Shown here: in pieces, positions 18,602-27,165 of the stretch
How positions within the stretch are numbered: position 1 is the first letter of the stretch
How the letters are laid out: every line of letters begins with the position of its first letter
Assembly: GCF_000019085.1 (NCBI RefSeq)
Contig: NC_010321.1
Coordinates: 1,248,501-1,312,500 of the forward strand
Length of the DNA stretch: 64,000 bases
Source: Thermoanaerobacter pseudethanolicus ATCC 33223
Lineage (GTDB): Bacteria > Bacillota > Thermoanaerobacteria > Thermoanaerobacterales > Thermoanaerobacteraceae
Direction of reading: 5' to 3'
Program-made: the position numbers and the translations under genes
The notes under the pieces: generated by a model
The model's database searches: none
The model's input: only the letters and a program-made list of their open reading frames with translations
Told to the model about the DNA's origin: nothing

Positions 18602-19600
18602 TTAAAAAATGCGTAGAATATCCCTATAGGTTGCAAAAATCAACAAAGCAATCAACAGTAAAAAACCTAAATAATGAATATAGCCTTCTTTTTCAGGTGG
18701 CAATGGTTTACCTCTTACTGCCTCTGCTAACACAAACAAAATCCTTCCACCGTCTAAAGCCGGTAGTGGCAATAGATTAAAAAGGCCTAAATTTACGCTT
18801 ATAAGAGCGGAAAAAGCTAGTAAATTTATAACACCTGTTTTAGCGACTGTTCCAACAGCTTGAACAATTCCCACAGGTCCCATAATATCATTGACAGAGA
18901 CTTTTCCGGTTACTAACATTACAAGAGACAAAATAATAAGTTTCGAAAAATATATTGTCTGATTGATGGCAGTTTTAAAGGCAAGAGAGATAGAACGCTC
19001 ATAGTCTGGAACAATTCCTATCATTACCTTTGAAGCGTTTTTATCAAAAATTGGTTTTACTTGTTTTTGTAAAATTTGATTTCCCCTTTGAATTTCAATT
19101 GTCAATACTCGCTCTCCATTAGAACTTATGGCTTTCTCTAACTCCTCCCATGTATTTATCTTTGTATTATTTACCATTACAATTTTGTCCCCCGGCAAAA
19201 TTCCTGCTTTTTCAGCGGGATAGCCTTCCATTACGGATTTTACCTGTGGTATCGGACTTCCTATATTAAAAAATACAATAAAAAGCAATAAAAAAGCTAA
19301 TAATATATTCATTAAAGGACCTGCAGCAAAGACAGCTAACCTTACAGGCCAAGGCTTATTTACTATAGCCCGCGGGTCATTAGATTTTTCATCTTCACCT
19401 TCTAAAGCAACATAACCACCGAATAGCAATGCTCTAAAAGAATACTCTGTTTCTCCGTATTTCTTCTTAAAAAGTCGTGGACCAAAGCCAATAGAAAATT
19501 CATTTACTCTAGCTCCAGAAAGTTTTGCAACGATAAAATGTCCAAATTCGTGAAACATTACTAAAACGCTTAAAACAATTATACTTATCAATATTGTCAA
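18602..19600 (-). CDS. rseP: site-2 zinc metalloprotease RseP/RasP
   Basis: An intramembrane protease that cleaves anti-sigma factors and remnant signal peptides. The HExxH motif is His17-Glu18...His21 (FHEFGH) inside the first membrane helix. A PDZ domain near residues 115-185 carries GYPAEKAGILPGDKIV. The C-terminal NLLPLPALDGGRILF provides the third zinc-ligand region (DG near 285), followed by a final helix. 332 residues and about four membrane segments are normal. The start is TTG at 19600 with GAGGTG 8 bases upstream. The order dxr-rseP is widely conserved. Confidence 0.95.
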   Translation of the reverse strand: MTILISIIVLSVLVMFHEFGHFIVAKLSGARVNEFSIGFGPRLFKKKYGETEYSFRALLFGGYVALEGEDEKSNDPRAIVNKPWPVRLAVFAAGPLMNILLAFLLLFIVFFNIGSPIPQVKSVMEGYPAEKAGILPGDKIVMVNNTKINTWEELEKAISSNGERVLTIEIQRGNQILQKQVKPIFDKNASKVMIGIVPDYERSISLAFKTAINQTIYFSKLIILSLVMLVTGKVSVNDIMGPVGIVQAVGTVAKTGVINLLAFSALISVNLGLFNLLPLPALDGGRILFVLAEAVRGKPLPPEKEGYIHYLGFLLLIALLIFATYRDILRIF

Positions 19601-19606
19601 AATGTA

Positions 19607-20755
19607 TCACCTCATATATTTTTTTGCTATTTTTTCCTTAACCTCTTTATCCACATTTATTATATCATCTAAAGTGGGATTTTGTATATTATTATGTTCT
19701 TTCATACTCTCCTCTATGATTTCAGCTATTTGTAAAAATTCTATTTTTTTATTTAAAAACAGTGACACAGCTATTTCATCAGCCGCATTTAACACTGTAG
19801 TCATCGTGCCGCCAATTTTTAAAGCCTCATATGCCAACGACAAACATCTAAAAGTTTCTAAATCGGGTTTTTCAAAAGTTAGCTGAGTTGTAAGAGAAAA
19901 ATCTAAAAAATTTATTCCATTTATGTAATTGCGAGTAGGATAATTTAATGCATACTGAATAGGTATCCTCATATCGGCAGCAGCCAATTGTGCAATTACA
20001 CTACCATCTATATATTCTACCATTGAGTGAATTATACTCTGGGGATGCACAATCACATCAATTTTATCTTCAGAAATGTCAAAAAGCCATTTTGCTTCTA
20101 TTACTTCAAACCCTTTATTCATTAAAGTGGCAGAATCTATCGTGATTTTTTTCCCCATTTTCCAATTAGGATGATTTAGAGCCTCATTTACAGTTACTTT
20201 TCTCAAATCTTCTTTTTTCTTCCCCCTAAAAGGACCTCCAGAGGCTGTTAAAATCAATCGAGATACTTCTTTTTTGTCATTTCCTCTTAAACATTGGAGT
20301 ATAGCAGAGTGTTCACTATCTACAGGTAAAAGAGTTATATCCTTCTTTTTTACCAAATCCATCACAATTTGTCCAGCTGTTACAAGTACTTCTTTATTCG
20401 CTAAAGCGATATCTTTTCCCCTCTGGATAGCTGTAACTGTTGGAATAAGGCCAGCAATCCCTTCTACAGCTACCACCACTAAATCGGCATCGTACTTCAC
20501 AATTTCTTGAAGCCCTTTGCTGCCAGTTAGAATTTCGACATTTTTTTTTAGATTCTCCCTTAATTGGTTAGCTTTATCTTCATCTTTTACTGCTACAACT
20601 TTAGGATTAAATTCTCTAATTTGTTTCGATAAAAGTTCTACATTGTTATAAGCTGTAAGTCCTACTATTTCAAAATTTTCTCTAAAATTTTTTATTACGT
20701 CTAATGTTTGTGTACCTATAGAACCAGTTGAGCCGAGAATTATTACCTTTTTCAT
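19607..20755 (-). CDS. dxr: 1-deoxy-D-xylulose-5-phosphate reductoisomerase
   Basis: The first committed MEP-pathway enzyme; it converts DXP to MEP with NADPH. The N-terminal Rossmann motif GSTGSIGTQTLDVI, the catalytic-domain segments LLPVDSEHSAI (metal-binding Asp/Glu) and SGGPFRG, the flexible loop HPNWKMGKKITIDSATLMNKG, and the C-terminal helical domain are all visible. It has 382 residues from the ATG at 20755; the in-frame ATG three codons earlier is almost on top of the AAAGGG site. It lies between cdsA and rseP. Confidence 0.97.
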   Translation of the reverse strand: MKKVIILGSTGSIGTQTLDVIKNFRENFEIVGLTAYNNVELLSKQIREFNPKVVAVKDEDKANQLRENLKKNVEILTGSKGLQEIVKYDADLVVVAVEGIAGLIPTVTAIQRGKDIALANKEVLVTAGQIVMDLVKKKDITLLPVDSEHSAILQCLRGNDKKEVSRLILTASGGPFRGKKKEDLRKVTVNEALNHPNWKMGKKITIDSATLMNKGFEVIEAKWLFDISEDKIDVIVHPQSIIHSMVEYIDGSVIAQLAAADMRIPIQYALNYPTRNYINGINFLDFSLTTQLTFEKPDLETFRCLSLAYEALKIGGTMTTVLNAADEIAVSLFLNKKIEFLQIAEIIEESMKEHNNIQNPTLDDIINVDKEVKEKIAKKYMR

Positions 20756-20770
20756 GAAGTACATCCCTTT

Positions 20771-21550
20771 CTAAATTAAGTACTGAAAAATAAAGTATAT
20801 GAAAGGAGAAACAAATAAAATACTATCAAATCTATCTAAAATTCCTCCATGGCCAGGAATTGTATTTCCAAAATCTTTAATGTAACAATTTCTTTTTATA
20901 AAGGAAGCAATTAAATCTCCACATTGAGCGATTATACTTCCCAATAAGCCTATAATTACAGAAAGATATATACTGACATTCGATTGAGGAAATAGCCAAG
21001 CAAATACAGCACAGCTGATGGTAGAGCCTATGATTCCTCCAATCCCTCCTTCTATCGTCTTTTTGGGACTGATTGTAGGAGCAAGTTTGTGCTTTCCAAA
21101 AAATCTACCGGTAAAATAGGCAAAAGTATCCGTCATCCAAGAGACTATAAAAACAAACCATACTATGTACATTCCTTCAGGCATTTCTCTAAGTTTTTGT
21201 ATGTACAAAAAGAAAAGAGGTATATAAATGATTCCCATCAAAGTCAAAGCGTAATCTTTGAGATTATATTTTTTATTAGTTAAAAACAGCAAAAAAAGCA
21301 TCATTGCGATTATAACTAATACATCTACTTTTGCGATTTTACTTTCTAAAAAATATAAAAGGATTGCTGACAAATATCCAAAAATTTTTACAGGCCGTAC
21401 CCCAATATTTTTTATAGCATTATAAAATTCATTAAGTCCTAATATGCTTACTAAAACTAATGCAATTTTAAGCATATTCCCCCCTTTTATTAAAATGAAA
21501 AATAAAATTGGCAAGCCTACTATCGCACTTATAACTCTTGTTTTTAGCAT
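20771..21550 (-). CDS. cdsA: phosphatidate cytidylyltransferase
   Basis: An integral membrane enzyme making CDP-diacylglycerol from phosphatidic acid and CTP, the branch point to all phospholipids. At 259 residues it has about seven to eight hydrophobic segments and the C-terminal CDP-DAG synthase signature: GDLIASFIKRNCYIKD near residue 212, then PGHGGILDRFDS. An FGKHKLAPTISPKKTIEGG segment is also typical. GGAGTGG precedes the ATG. Order uppS-cdsA-dxr as in B. subtilis. Confidence 0.95.
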   Translation of the reverse strand: MLKTRVISAIVGLPILFFILIKGGNMLKIALVLVSILGLNEFYNAIKNIGVRPVKIFGYLSAILLYFLESKIAKVDVLVIIAMMLFLLFLTNKKYNLKDYALTLMGIIYIPLFFLYIQKLREMPEGMYIVWFVFIVSWMTDTFAYFTGRFFGKHKLAPTISPKKTIEGGIGGIIGSTISCAVFAWLFPQSNVSIYLSVIIGLLGSIIAQCGDLIASFIKRNCYIKDFGNTIPGHGGILDRFDSILFVSPFIYFIFQYLI

Positions 21551-21569
21551 ATTTATTTACCACTCCTTA

Positions 21570-22319
21570 CTATACTCCCCCAAATCTTCTTTGGCGAGTT
21601 TGGTAATACAATATTGCTTCAATAAGATGTTCTTTGCCAAAATCCGGCCACAGTACCTCTGTAAACCAAAGCTCAGAATAAGCAGATTGCCATAATAAGA
21701 AATTGCTCAATCTTTTTTCTCCACTTGTTCTTATTATAAGATCTGGATCTGGCTGGTTTTTAGTATACAAATTTTCACTTATAGTTTGTTCTGTAATTTC
21801 CTCAATGGACAATTCTTTATTTAAAATCTTTGTGCAAATTTTTTTCACAGCCTTTACTATTTCATCTCTTCCGCCATAATTTAACGCTATATTAAGTACA
21901 AGTCCAGAGTTGTTTTTTGTTACATTTTGCGCCCGATCTATTTCAATTTTACACTTCTCTGGTAAAACAGAAATATCCCCTATGAAGTTAATCAATACAT
22001 TATTTTTATTCAATTCATCTACTTCTTTAGAGAGATATTCAACGAGTAAATCCATTAAAAAATTTACTTCTTCTTTAGGTCTTTTCCAGTTTTCAGTTGA
22101 AAAAGCGTATAAAGTTAAATATTTTATCCCTAATTCTCTAGAGGCTTTTACAACCTCTCTTACAGCATTAACACCAGCTTTATGGCCATAAAATCTCATC
22201 ATCCCTCTTTTTTGAGCCCATCTTCCATTTCCGTCCATGATAATCCCTATGTGAATAGGCAATTTATTTTTATCAATCTTGTCACTCAAATCTCTATTTT
22301 TTTGTCTAAAAAACACCAT
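21570..22319 (-). CDS. uppS: undecaprenyl diphosphate synthase (isoprenyl transferase)
   Basis: A cis-prenyltransferase that makes the C55 carrier lipid for cell-wall synthesis. [17 protein letters not shown] near residue 25 holds the catalytic Asp and the diphosphate-binding loop. [14 protein letters not shown] follows, and the C-terminal [20 protein letters not shown] and [14 protein letters not shown] segments are conserved. Length 249. AGGAGG precedes the ATG at 22319; a compact GC-rich hairpin (22348-22365) sits just upstream of that site. Confidence 0.97.
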   Translation of the reverse strand: MVFFRQKNRDLSDKIDKNKLPIHIGIIMDGNGRWAQKRGMMRFYGHKAGVNAVREVVKASRELGIKYLTLYAFSTENWKRPKEEVNFLMDLLVEYLSKEVDELNKNNVLINFIGDISVLPEKCKIEIDRAQNVTKNNSGLVLNIALNYGGRDEIVKAVKKICTKILNKELSIEEITEQTISENLYTKNQPDPDLIIRTSGEKRLSNFLLWQSAYSELWFTEVLWPDFGKEHLIEAILYYQTRQRRFGGV

Positions 22320-22347
22320 TTATTTTCCTCCTCATTTTATAAGGGCG

Positions 22348-22365
22348 CCCCCTCGTCAGAGGGGG
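22348..22365 (-). other. GC-rich hairpin between the 61-codon gene and uppS
   Basis: A 7-bp stem, CCCCCTC / GAGGGGG, with a 4-base loop, immediately after the stop codon of the small gene and about 20 bases before the uppS ribosome site. There is no T run on the transcript side, so a processing or stability role, or weak pausing, is more likely than termination. Confidence 0.55.
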
Positions 22366-22366
22366 A

Positions 22367-22552
22367 TTAAATTCTAATAACAGTAATTTCAAGAATGTTA
22401 TTTTGTTCTTTTATCCTGGCAACTTTTAAACGAGAACCCTCATATTTAAAAATAGATTTTGTCTCTACAACGTTAAATTTTAAGTCCTTAGGTAATTTTT
22501 CTATTATTTTATGTAAATCCATCCCTATAAAATTATTATAATAATCTGTCAA
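22367..22552 (-). CDS. uncharacterised small protein between frr and uppS (61 aa)
   Basis: I do not recognise a named family with confidence. The 61-residue product is mixed charge, with no cysteine and no membrane segment. It has a C-terminal beta-rich stretch ([19 protein letters not shown]) that resembles short conserved proteins I recall at this place in related clostridia. It starts with TTG at 22552, overlapping the frr stop (TTGA). AAGGAG lies 11 bases upstream, inside the frr end, so translational coupling is likely. The tight fit between frr and uppS, and the good codon frame, argue that it is real. Confidence 0.65.
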   Translation of the reverse strand: MTDYYNNFIGMDLHKIIEKLPKDLKFNVVETKSIFKYEGSRLKVARIKEQNNILEITVIRI

Positions 22553-23103
22553 ATTTCCATTATCTCCTTTTCTTTAGCTTCCACCACTTTGTCTATCTCT
22601 TTAATATATTTGTCAGTTAATTTTTGAATTTCTTCTTCTCTCTTTTTTCTTTCATCTTCCGAAATTTCGCCGTTTTTTTCCATTTTTTTTACAGCATCAT
22701 TAGCATCTCTTCTTATTTGCCTTACTGCTACTTTTGCCTCTTCTGCTTTTTTATGAACTAACTTTACCAATTCTTTTCTTCTTTCTTCAGTCAATTCAGG
22801 AAAAACTAATCTTAACACTTTACCGTCAGAAACTGGATTAATTCCTAAATCTGATTTCTGTATTGCTTTTTCAATATCGCTTATTTTTGAAACATCCCAC
22901 GGTTGTACAACTAGTACTCTTGGCTCCGGAGCTGTAATGGTGGCTAATCTGTTAAGAGGAGTTGGAGTACCATAATAATCTACCATAATTCGGTCAAGTA
23001 GTGCAGGATTTGCTCTACCTGCTCTTATAGCAGCTAATTCGTTTTTTAAAACGCTCAAAGATTTTTGCATTTTTTCTTCGCTAGCTTTTAAATAATCACT
23101 CAT
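22549..23103 (-). CDS. frr: ribosome recycling factor
   Basis: Splits the post-termination ribosome together with EF-G. The 184-residue chain shows the family pattern: [23 protein letters not shown] near residue 25, the LVVQPWDVS strand, [19 protein letters not shown] near 103, and a long helical C-terminus with [22 protein letters not shown] precedes the ATG at 23103. It lies 2 bases after pyrH, the standard pyrH-frr pair. Confidence 0.98.
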   Translation of the reverse strand: MSDYLKASEEKMQKSLSVLKNELAAIRAGRANPALLDRIMVDYYGTPTPLNRLATITAPEPRVLVVQPWDVSKISDIEKAIQKSDLGINPVSDGKVLRLVFPELTEERRKELVKLVHKKAEEAKVAVRQIRRDANDAVKKMEKNGEISEDERKKREEEIQKLTDKYIKEIDKVVEAKEKEIMEI

Positions 23104-23105
23104 AC

Positions 23106-23834
<729 letters not shown>

Positions 23835-23842
23835 TTATAAGT

Positions 23843-23871
23843 TCTATAAAAATTTTGAAAATCCTTCTTAA
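23843..23871 (-). promoter_or_regulatory. predicted promoter for pyrH-frr
   Basis: On the minus strand: TTAAGA (23866-23871), a 17-base spacer, and TATAGA (23843-23848). It lies between the tsf terminator hairpin and the pyrH ribosome site. The match to sigma-A consensus is moderate, so this is a tentative call. Confidence 0.4.
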
Positions 23872-23887
23872 TCTTTTAAGTAATTTA

Positions 23888-23912
23888 TAAAAATGGGACA
23901 CAACCGTGTCCC
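23888..23912 (-). terminator. hairpin terminator after tsf
   Basis: A 7-bp stem, GGGACAC / GTGTCCC (23906-23912 with 23895-23901), with a 4-base loop, followed on the minus strand by ATTTTTATAAATT. It lies 24 bases after the tsf stop and ahead of the pyrH promoter candidate. The T run is short, so efficiency is uncertain. Confidence 0.65.
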
Positions 23913-23936
23913 TATGTGGTTGCCTATTTAATTTTA

Positions 23937-24551
23937 TTACTCATTTGAGGAAGTTTCAATACCTTCTCCTCTTTCAAATCTAACAAATCTTCTTATTACA
24001 ATATTTTCTCCTAATTTTGCAATCGTCTCATTTAGCAAATCTTTCACTGTTTTTTCTGGGTCTCTAATGTATTCTTGTTCTAACAAGCAATTCTCTTTGT
24101 AAAATTTTTCAATACGTCCTTCAACTATTCTATCTACGACATTTTGGGGTTTCCCTTCATTTAACGCCTGTGCTTTTAAAATTTCTCTTTCTTTTTCCAA
24201 AACAGCTTGTGGCACATCTTCACGAGAAATATATTTTGGATTTGCGGCAGCAATTTGCATGCATATTTCTTTAACAAAATTTTTAAATTCATCAGTATTT
24301 GCAACAAAATCTGTCTCACAATTTACTTCTACTAAAACCCCTATTCTTCCACCACTGTGTATGTAGGCATCAACTAAGCCTTCATTAGCAACTCTACCTG
24401 CTTTTTTAGCAGCAGCAGCCAATCCTTTCTCTCTTAAAATATCTATGGCCTTTTCCATATCTCCATTTGCTTCCATTAAAGCTTTTTTACAATCCATCAT
24501 TCCAGCGCCAGTTCGTTCTCTTAATTCTTTAACAGCTTGTGCTGATATCAT
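23937..24551 (-). CDS. tsf: translation elongation factor Ts
   Basis: The guanine-nucleotide exchange factor of EF-Tu. The N-terminal UBA-like domain reads [19 protein letters not shown], with the [16 protein letters not shown] strand and the [13 protein letters not shown] motif (near residue 80) that contacts EF-Tu. 204 residues is the short form found in many Firmicutes and thermophiles. The ATG at 24551 has GGAGG 7-8 bases upstream; an open frame extends further upstream but lacks a ribosome site. Confidence 0.97.
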   Translation of the reverse strand: MISAQAVKELRERTGAGMMDCKKALMEANGDMEKAIDILREKGLAAAAKKAGRVANEGLVDAYIHSGGRIGVLVEVNCETDFVANTDEFKNFVKEICMQIAAANPKYISREDVPQAVLEKEREILKAQALNEGKPQNVVDRIVEGRIEKFYKENCLLEQEYIRDPEKTVKDLLNETIAKLGENIVIRRFVRFERGEGIETSSNE

Positions 24552-24589
24552 TAGAAAAACCTCCTTAGATAATGATAAATGATATACAA

Positions 24590-24625
24590 TAGTGGTAAGG
24601 AGCTTTGCCTTTTTCCTTACCACTA
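24590..24625 (-). other. 12-bp intercistronic hairpin between rpsB and tsf
   Basis: A perfect inverted repeat, TAGTGGTAAGGA / TCCTTACCACTA (24614-24625 with 24590-24601), with a 12-base loop. It starts 11 bases after the rpsB stop and lies about 25 bases before the tsf ribosome site. The downstream bases (TTGTATATC) are not a T run. It probably tunes the S2:EF-Ts ratio by partial termination or RNA processing. Confidence 0.7.
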
Positions 24626-24636
24626 GACAAAAATTT

Positions 24637-25344
24637 TCACTCTTCTGAAGCAGCAAATTGTTCACCTTGATTGCCTTCAATCACTGCATCTGCAATCTTG
24701 GAAGTAATAAGCTTGACAGCTCTTATAGCATCATCATTTCCTGGAATAGGATAATCGATTAGCTCAGGATCGCAATTGGTATCTACAATAGCTACAATTG
24801 GTATTTCCAAGCTTCGAGCTTCTGCCACTGCGATAGCTTCTTTTTTGGGGTCAACTATGAATAAAGCGGAAGGCAATGACTCCATATTCTCTATTCCGCC
24901 CAAAAATTTCTGCAATCTTTCCTTTTCTTTCCTAAGTTTTATTACCTCTTTTTTAGGAAGAACATCAAAAGTTCCATCTTCCTCCATTTTTTTGAGTTCT
25001 TTTAATCGTTGAATCCTTCCTCTAATTGTTTTAAAATTAGTTAGGGTTCCACCTAACCACCTTTGATTTACATAAAACATACCACATCTTTCTGCTTCTT
25101 CCTTAATAGAATCCTGAGCCTGTTTCTTGGTCCCAACAAAAAGAATAGTGCCCCCTTCCATGGCCAACTTTTTGACAAATTCATAAGCTTGTTCCAATTT
25201 TTCTACCGTTTGTTGTAAATCAATGATGTAAATTCCATTTCTTTCTGTAAAAATATAAGGAGCCATTTTAGGGTTCCATCTTCTTGTTTGATGACCAAAA
25301 TGTACCCCTGCCTCTAATAACTGCTTCATTGAAATTACCGACAT
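24637..25344 (-). CDS. rpsB: 30S ribosomal protein S2
   Basis: A late-assembling 30S protein. The N-terminal [22 protein letters not shown] and later [31 protein letters not shown] and [11 protein letters not shown] segments are classic S2. It has 235 residues from the ATG at 25344, which has GGAGGTG 5-6 bases upstream. The open frame continues upstream through a structured leader RNA, which I treat as non-coding. It is transcribed from a strong promoter at 25452-25480. Confidence 0.97.
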   Translation of the reverse strand: MSVISMKQLLEAGVHFGHQTRRWNPKMAPYIFTERNGIYIIDLQQTVEKLEQAYEFVKKLAMEGGTILFVGTKKQAQDSIKEEAERCGMFYVNQRWLGGTLTNFKTIRGRIQRLKELKKMEEDGTFDVLPKKEVIKLRKEKERLQKFLGGIENMESLPSALFIVDPKKEAIAVAEARSLEIPIVAIVDTNCDPELIDYPIPGNDDAIRAVKLITSKIADAVIEGNQGEQFAASEE

Positions 25345-25370
25345 ACATACACCTCCTATGGTTATTCCTC

Positions 25371-25428
25371 CGCCTAAATCCTCTTGCAAAAAGACCTTTT
25401 CAGGCACCCTTTTTGCAATCATTAGGCG
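25371..25428 (-). promoter_or_regulatory. structured rpsB leader RNA (two nested helices, GNRA loop)
   Basis: The transcript folds as an outer 7-bp stem CGCCTAA / TTAGGCG (25422-25428 with 25371-25377), an internal loop, then a 10-bp stem TTGCAAAAAG / CTTTTTGCAA (25409-25418 with 25384-25393). This is topped, after a 3-base bulge, by GCCU-GAAA-AGGU, a GNRA tetraloop. It lies between the promoter and the rpsB ribosome site. The architecture fits an autoregulatory ribosomal-protein leader; S2 as ligand is inference. Confidence 0.6.
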
Positions 25429-25451
25429 TGTGTTATTGACTGACAATGAAT

Positions 25452-25480
25452 ACTATATTATATATTTTGCTAAATGTCAA
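25452..25480 (-). promoter_or_regulatory. strong sigma-A promoter for rpsB-tsf
   Basis: On the minus strand: a consensus -35 TTGACA (25475-25480), a 17-base spacer, and -10 TATAGT (25452-25457). It begins just after the last gene of the flagellar cluster (stop at 25488), so ribosomal-protein expression does not depend on the flagellar operon. A start near 25445 gives a leader of about 100 bases. Confidence 0.8.
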
Positions 25481-25487
25481 TATATTA

Positions 25488-25772
25488 TCACACTTTTATG
25501 TCTATATGGCCTATAGTTTTTTTGCTTTTTTTACCTTTATCTTTTTCCTGCTTATTTTTTTGTTCAGAGTTTTGGCGATCTTTTATAAGAGTTTTTTCTG
25601 TTTTTTCGAGTTCATTAGGCTTTGTCTTCTTTATTTCATTTTCTCTATTAGAAATGGTTATTATTTGCTGAGAATAAATGACAGGCTTTTGAAGGTCAAT
25701 TTGTTTCAAATTTCCTGCCTCTACAGTACGAGGTAGAATAGATTTTAAATCAATAGGGGAATTGGAAGACAT
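25488..25772 (-). CDS. uncharacterised protein ending the flagellar/chemotaxis cluster (94 aa)
   Basis: A small hydrophilic protein with no membrane segment. The N-terminus (SPIDLKSILPRTVEAGNLKQ) looks conserved. The middle (about 45-85) is a highly charged Lys/Glu-rich stretch, likely disordered or coiled, and it ends in GHIDIKV. I recall similar proteins, with a PRT...LKQ start and a short hydrophobic DIKV-like end, at the close of flagellar operons in other clostridia, but know of no function. B. subtilis has swrB/ylxL here; this protein lacks SwrB's membrane anchor. Start ATG at 25772, AGGAG about 9 bases upstream. Confidence 0.7.
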   Translation of the reverse strand: MSSNSPIDLKSILPRTVEAGNLKQIDLQKPVIYSQQIITISNRENEIKKTKPNELEKTEKTLIKDRQNSEQKNKQEKDKGKKSKKTIGHIDIKV

Positions 25773-25785
25773 AAAATTCATCTCC

Positions 25786-27150
25786 TTATTTTAGAGGAAA
25801 AAATTTTATTTCTTCCTCATTTTTTATAAACATAGCATATTTAATAGGTTCTTGTATTTTTAAAGTCACGTCATCAATGACGAGTTTAGTTCCTGGAAAT
25901 ATTGTATCAAAAACTTTTATAATTCCAATACTAGAACTTTTTATTTCCTCCTTTAAAGAATTTAATTCCTCACTTAGACGATGATTTAGAGAAATTAAAT
26001 CTTGGAAAGATTTTTTAGCTTTATGATAAATCTCCTCTTTATCAGGAGGTAATTTTTCGATTTTTTCTATGTACTTAAGAATTTTTCCTATTTTTTCTAA
26101 CTGGGCATTGTTTTGTTCTATTTGACAAGTTAATTCCGCTATTTTCAGCCTCTTTTGAGGCAGTATACCTACTTGTAATTCTGTATACGTTCCTATTTTT
26201 GAACCAATATTTGCCGCTGAAATTTCTCTTGCAGCTACAATTTTACTGCCAATAATTTGGCTTTTATTTCCTAAAAGTTTTACACTTCCTCCTGCTTTTA
26301 CATCGCAATAAATTATCGCTTCACTGTATATATCTTCTCCGGCTTCTACACTGCAGTTTTGTAAATACTTTGCTGTAATATTTCCTTCTGCGATAATTTT
26401 TGCCCTTCCAGCGCCCTGTACTCCTTTATGAATACTGATATTTCCTTTTGCTATTATAGTGGCTGCTTCCACTACTCCAAAAATTTCTATATTACCTTCA
26501 CTTTCAACAGTAAAACCTGATTTAACATTTCCAGTAATTTTTACACTTGCTACCGTTTTTATGTTTCCTACAGAAGTGTCGACTTCTTTTACTTCCAAAA
26601 GAGTGTGTACTTCTATTTTGTTGTTTAAAACCACGATATGACCATCTACAGAAGCTACAAGCTTATCATCATCAATATAAGTATTTTTTCCAAGAGGAAG
26701 TCTTACATCTTTCCCGCCTAAAGCATCAACTTTTTGTCCAAAAACATCAATTCCTGGTTGCCCTGCGGTAGGATTTATTTTTCGAGCTATTATTTGGCCC
26801 TTTTTGATGTTTTTAAACAAGTCTAAATTTTTATAGTCTACACTTCCGTCCTCCAAAATTTTTGGGGTTGCAGCCTTTTCTACGTCTATCTCAAAAATTA
26901 TCTTTCCATCTTCTCCATTTATAGGCTTTTTCCCTTCTGCAATTAATACACCTTTTACCTTTTTCAAATCTTTACAAATATTATCTATAACTTCGAATTT
27001 TATTCCGTATACTATATTATGTTTTGCGATTTCTTGTAATAAAACTTCTTTATTAATACTAATGCCATCGGGGTCTTCAATTAAAGTCAAATAGGCCTGT
27101 TGTTTATCTCTCGATACGTCAATAAGTACTTTATACTTTTTTTCATCCAT
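25786..27150 (-). CDS. FapA/DUF342 family protein (flagellar assembly protein A-like)
   Basis: A 454-residue protein with an N-terminal domain (about 1-160). A long right-handed parallel beta-helix region (about 165-320) follows, with many short glycine-containing turns (KSGFTVESEGNIEIFG, AKIIAEGNITAKYLQNC). Then come a coiled-coil segment near 330-400 and a C-terminal beta domain. This is the DUF342 layout. Members are often encoded beside sigD/fliA-type flagellar genes; the name FapA comes from Vibrio, where it affects polar flagella. A role here in flagellar or surface assembly is inferred from location. Confidence 0.85.
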   Translation of the reverse strand: MDEKKYKVLIDVSRDKQQAYLTLIEDPDGISINKEVLLQEIAKHNIVYGIKFEVIDNICKDLKKVKGVLIAEGKKPINGEDGKIIFEIDVEKAATPKILEDGSVDYKNLDLFKNIKKGQIIARKINPTAGQPGIDVFGQKVDALGGKDVRLPLGKNTYIDDDKLVASVDGHIVVLNNKIEVHTLLEVKEVDTSVGNIKTVASVKITGNVKSGFTVESEGNIEIFGVVEAATIIAKGNISIHKGVQGAGRAKIIAEGNITAKYLQNCSVEAGEDIYSEAIIYCDVKAGGSVKLLGNKSQIIGSKIVAAREISAANIGSKIGTYTELQVGILPQKRLKIAELTCQIEQNNAQLEKIGKILKYIEKIEKLPPDKEEIYHKAKKSFQDLISLNHRLSEELNSLKEEIKSSSIGIIKVFDTIFPGTKLVIDDVTLKIQEPIKYAMFIKNEEEIKFFPLK

Positions 27151-27165
27151 TTTAAAGCCCCCATT

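Noticed and set aside
24552..24680. N-terminal extension of the tsf open frame
   Set aside because: The extension runs over the rpsB stop and the intercistronic hairpin, while GGAGG sits just before the ATG at 24551 that gives the canonical EF-Ts N-terminus.
25345..25446. N-terminal extension of the rpsB open frame
   Set aside because: It covers the structured leader and would lack a ribosome site; the ATG at 25344 with GGAGGTG matches family length.
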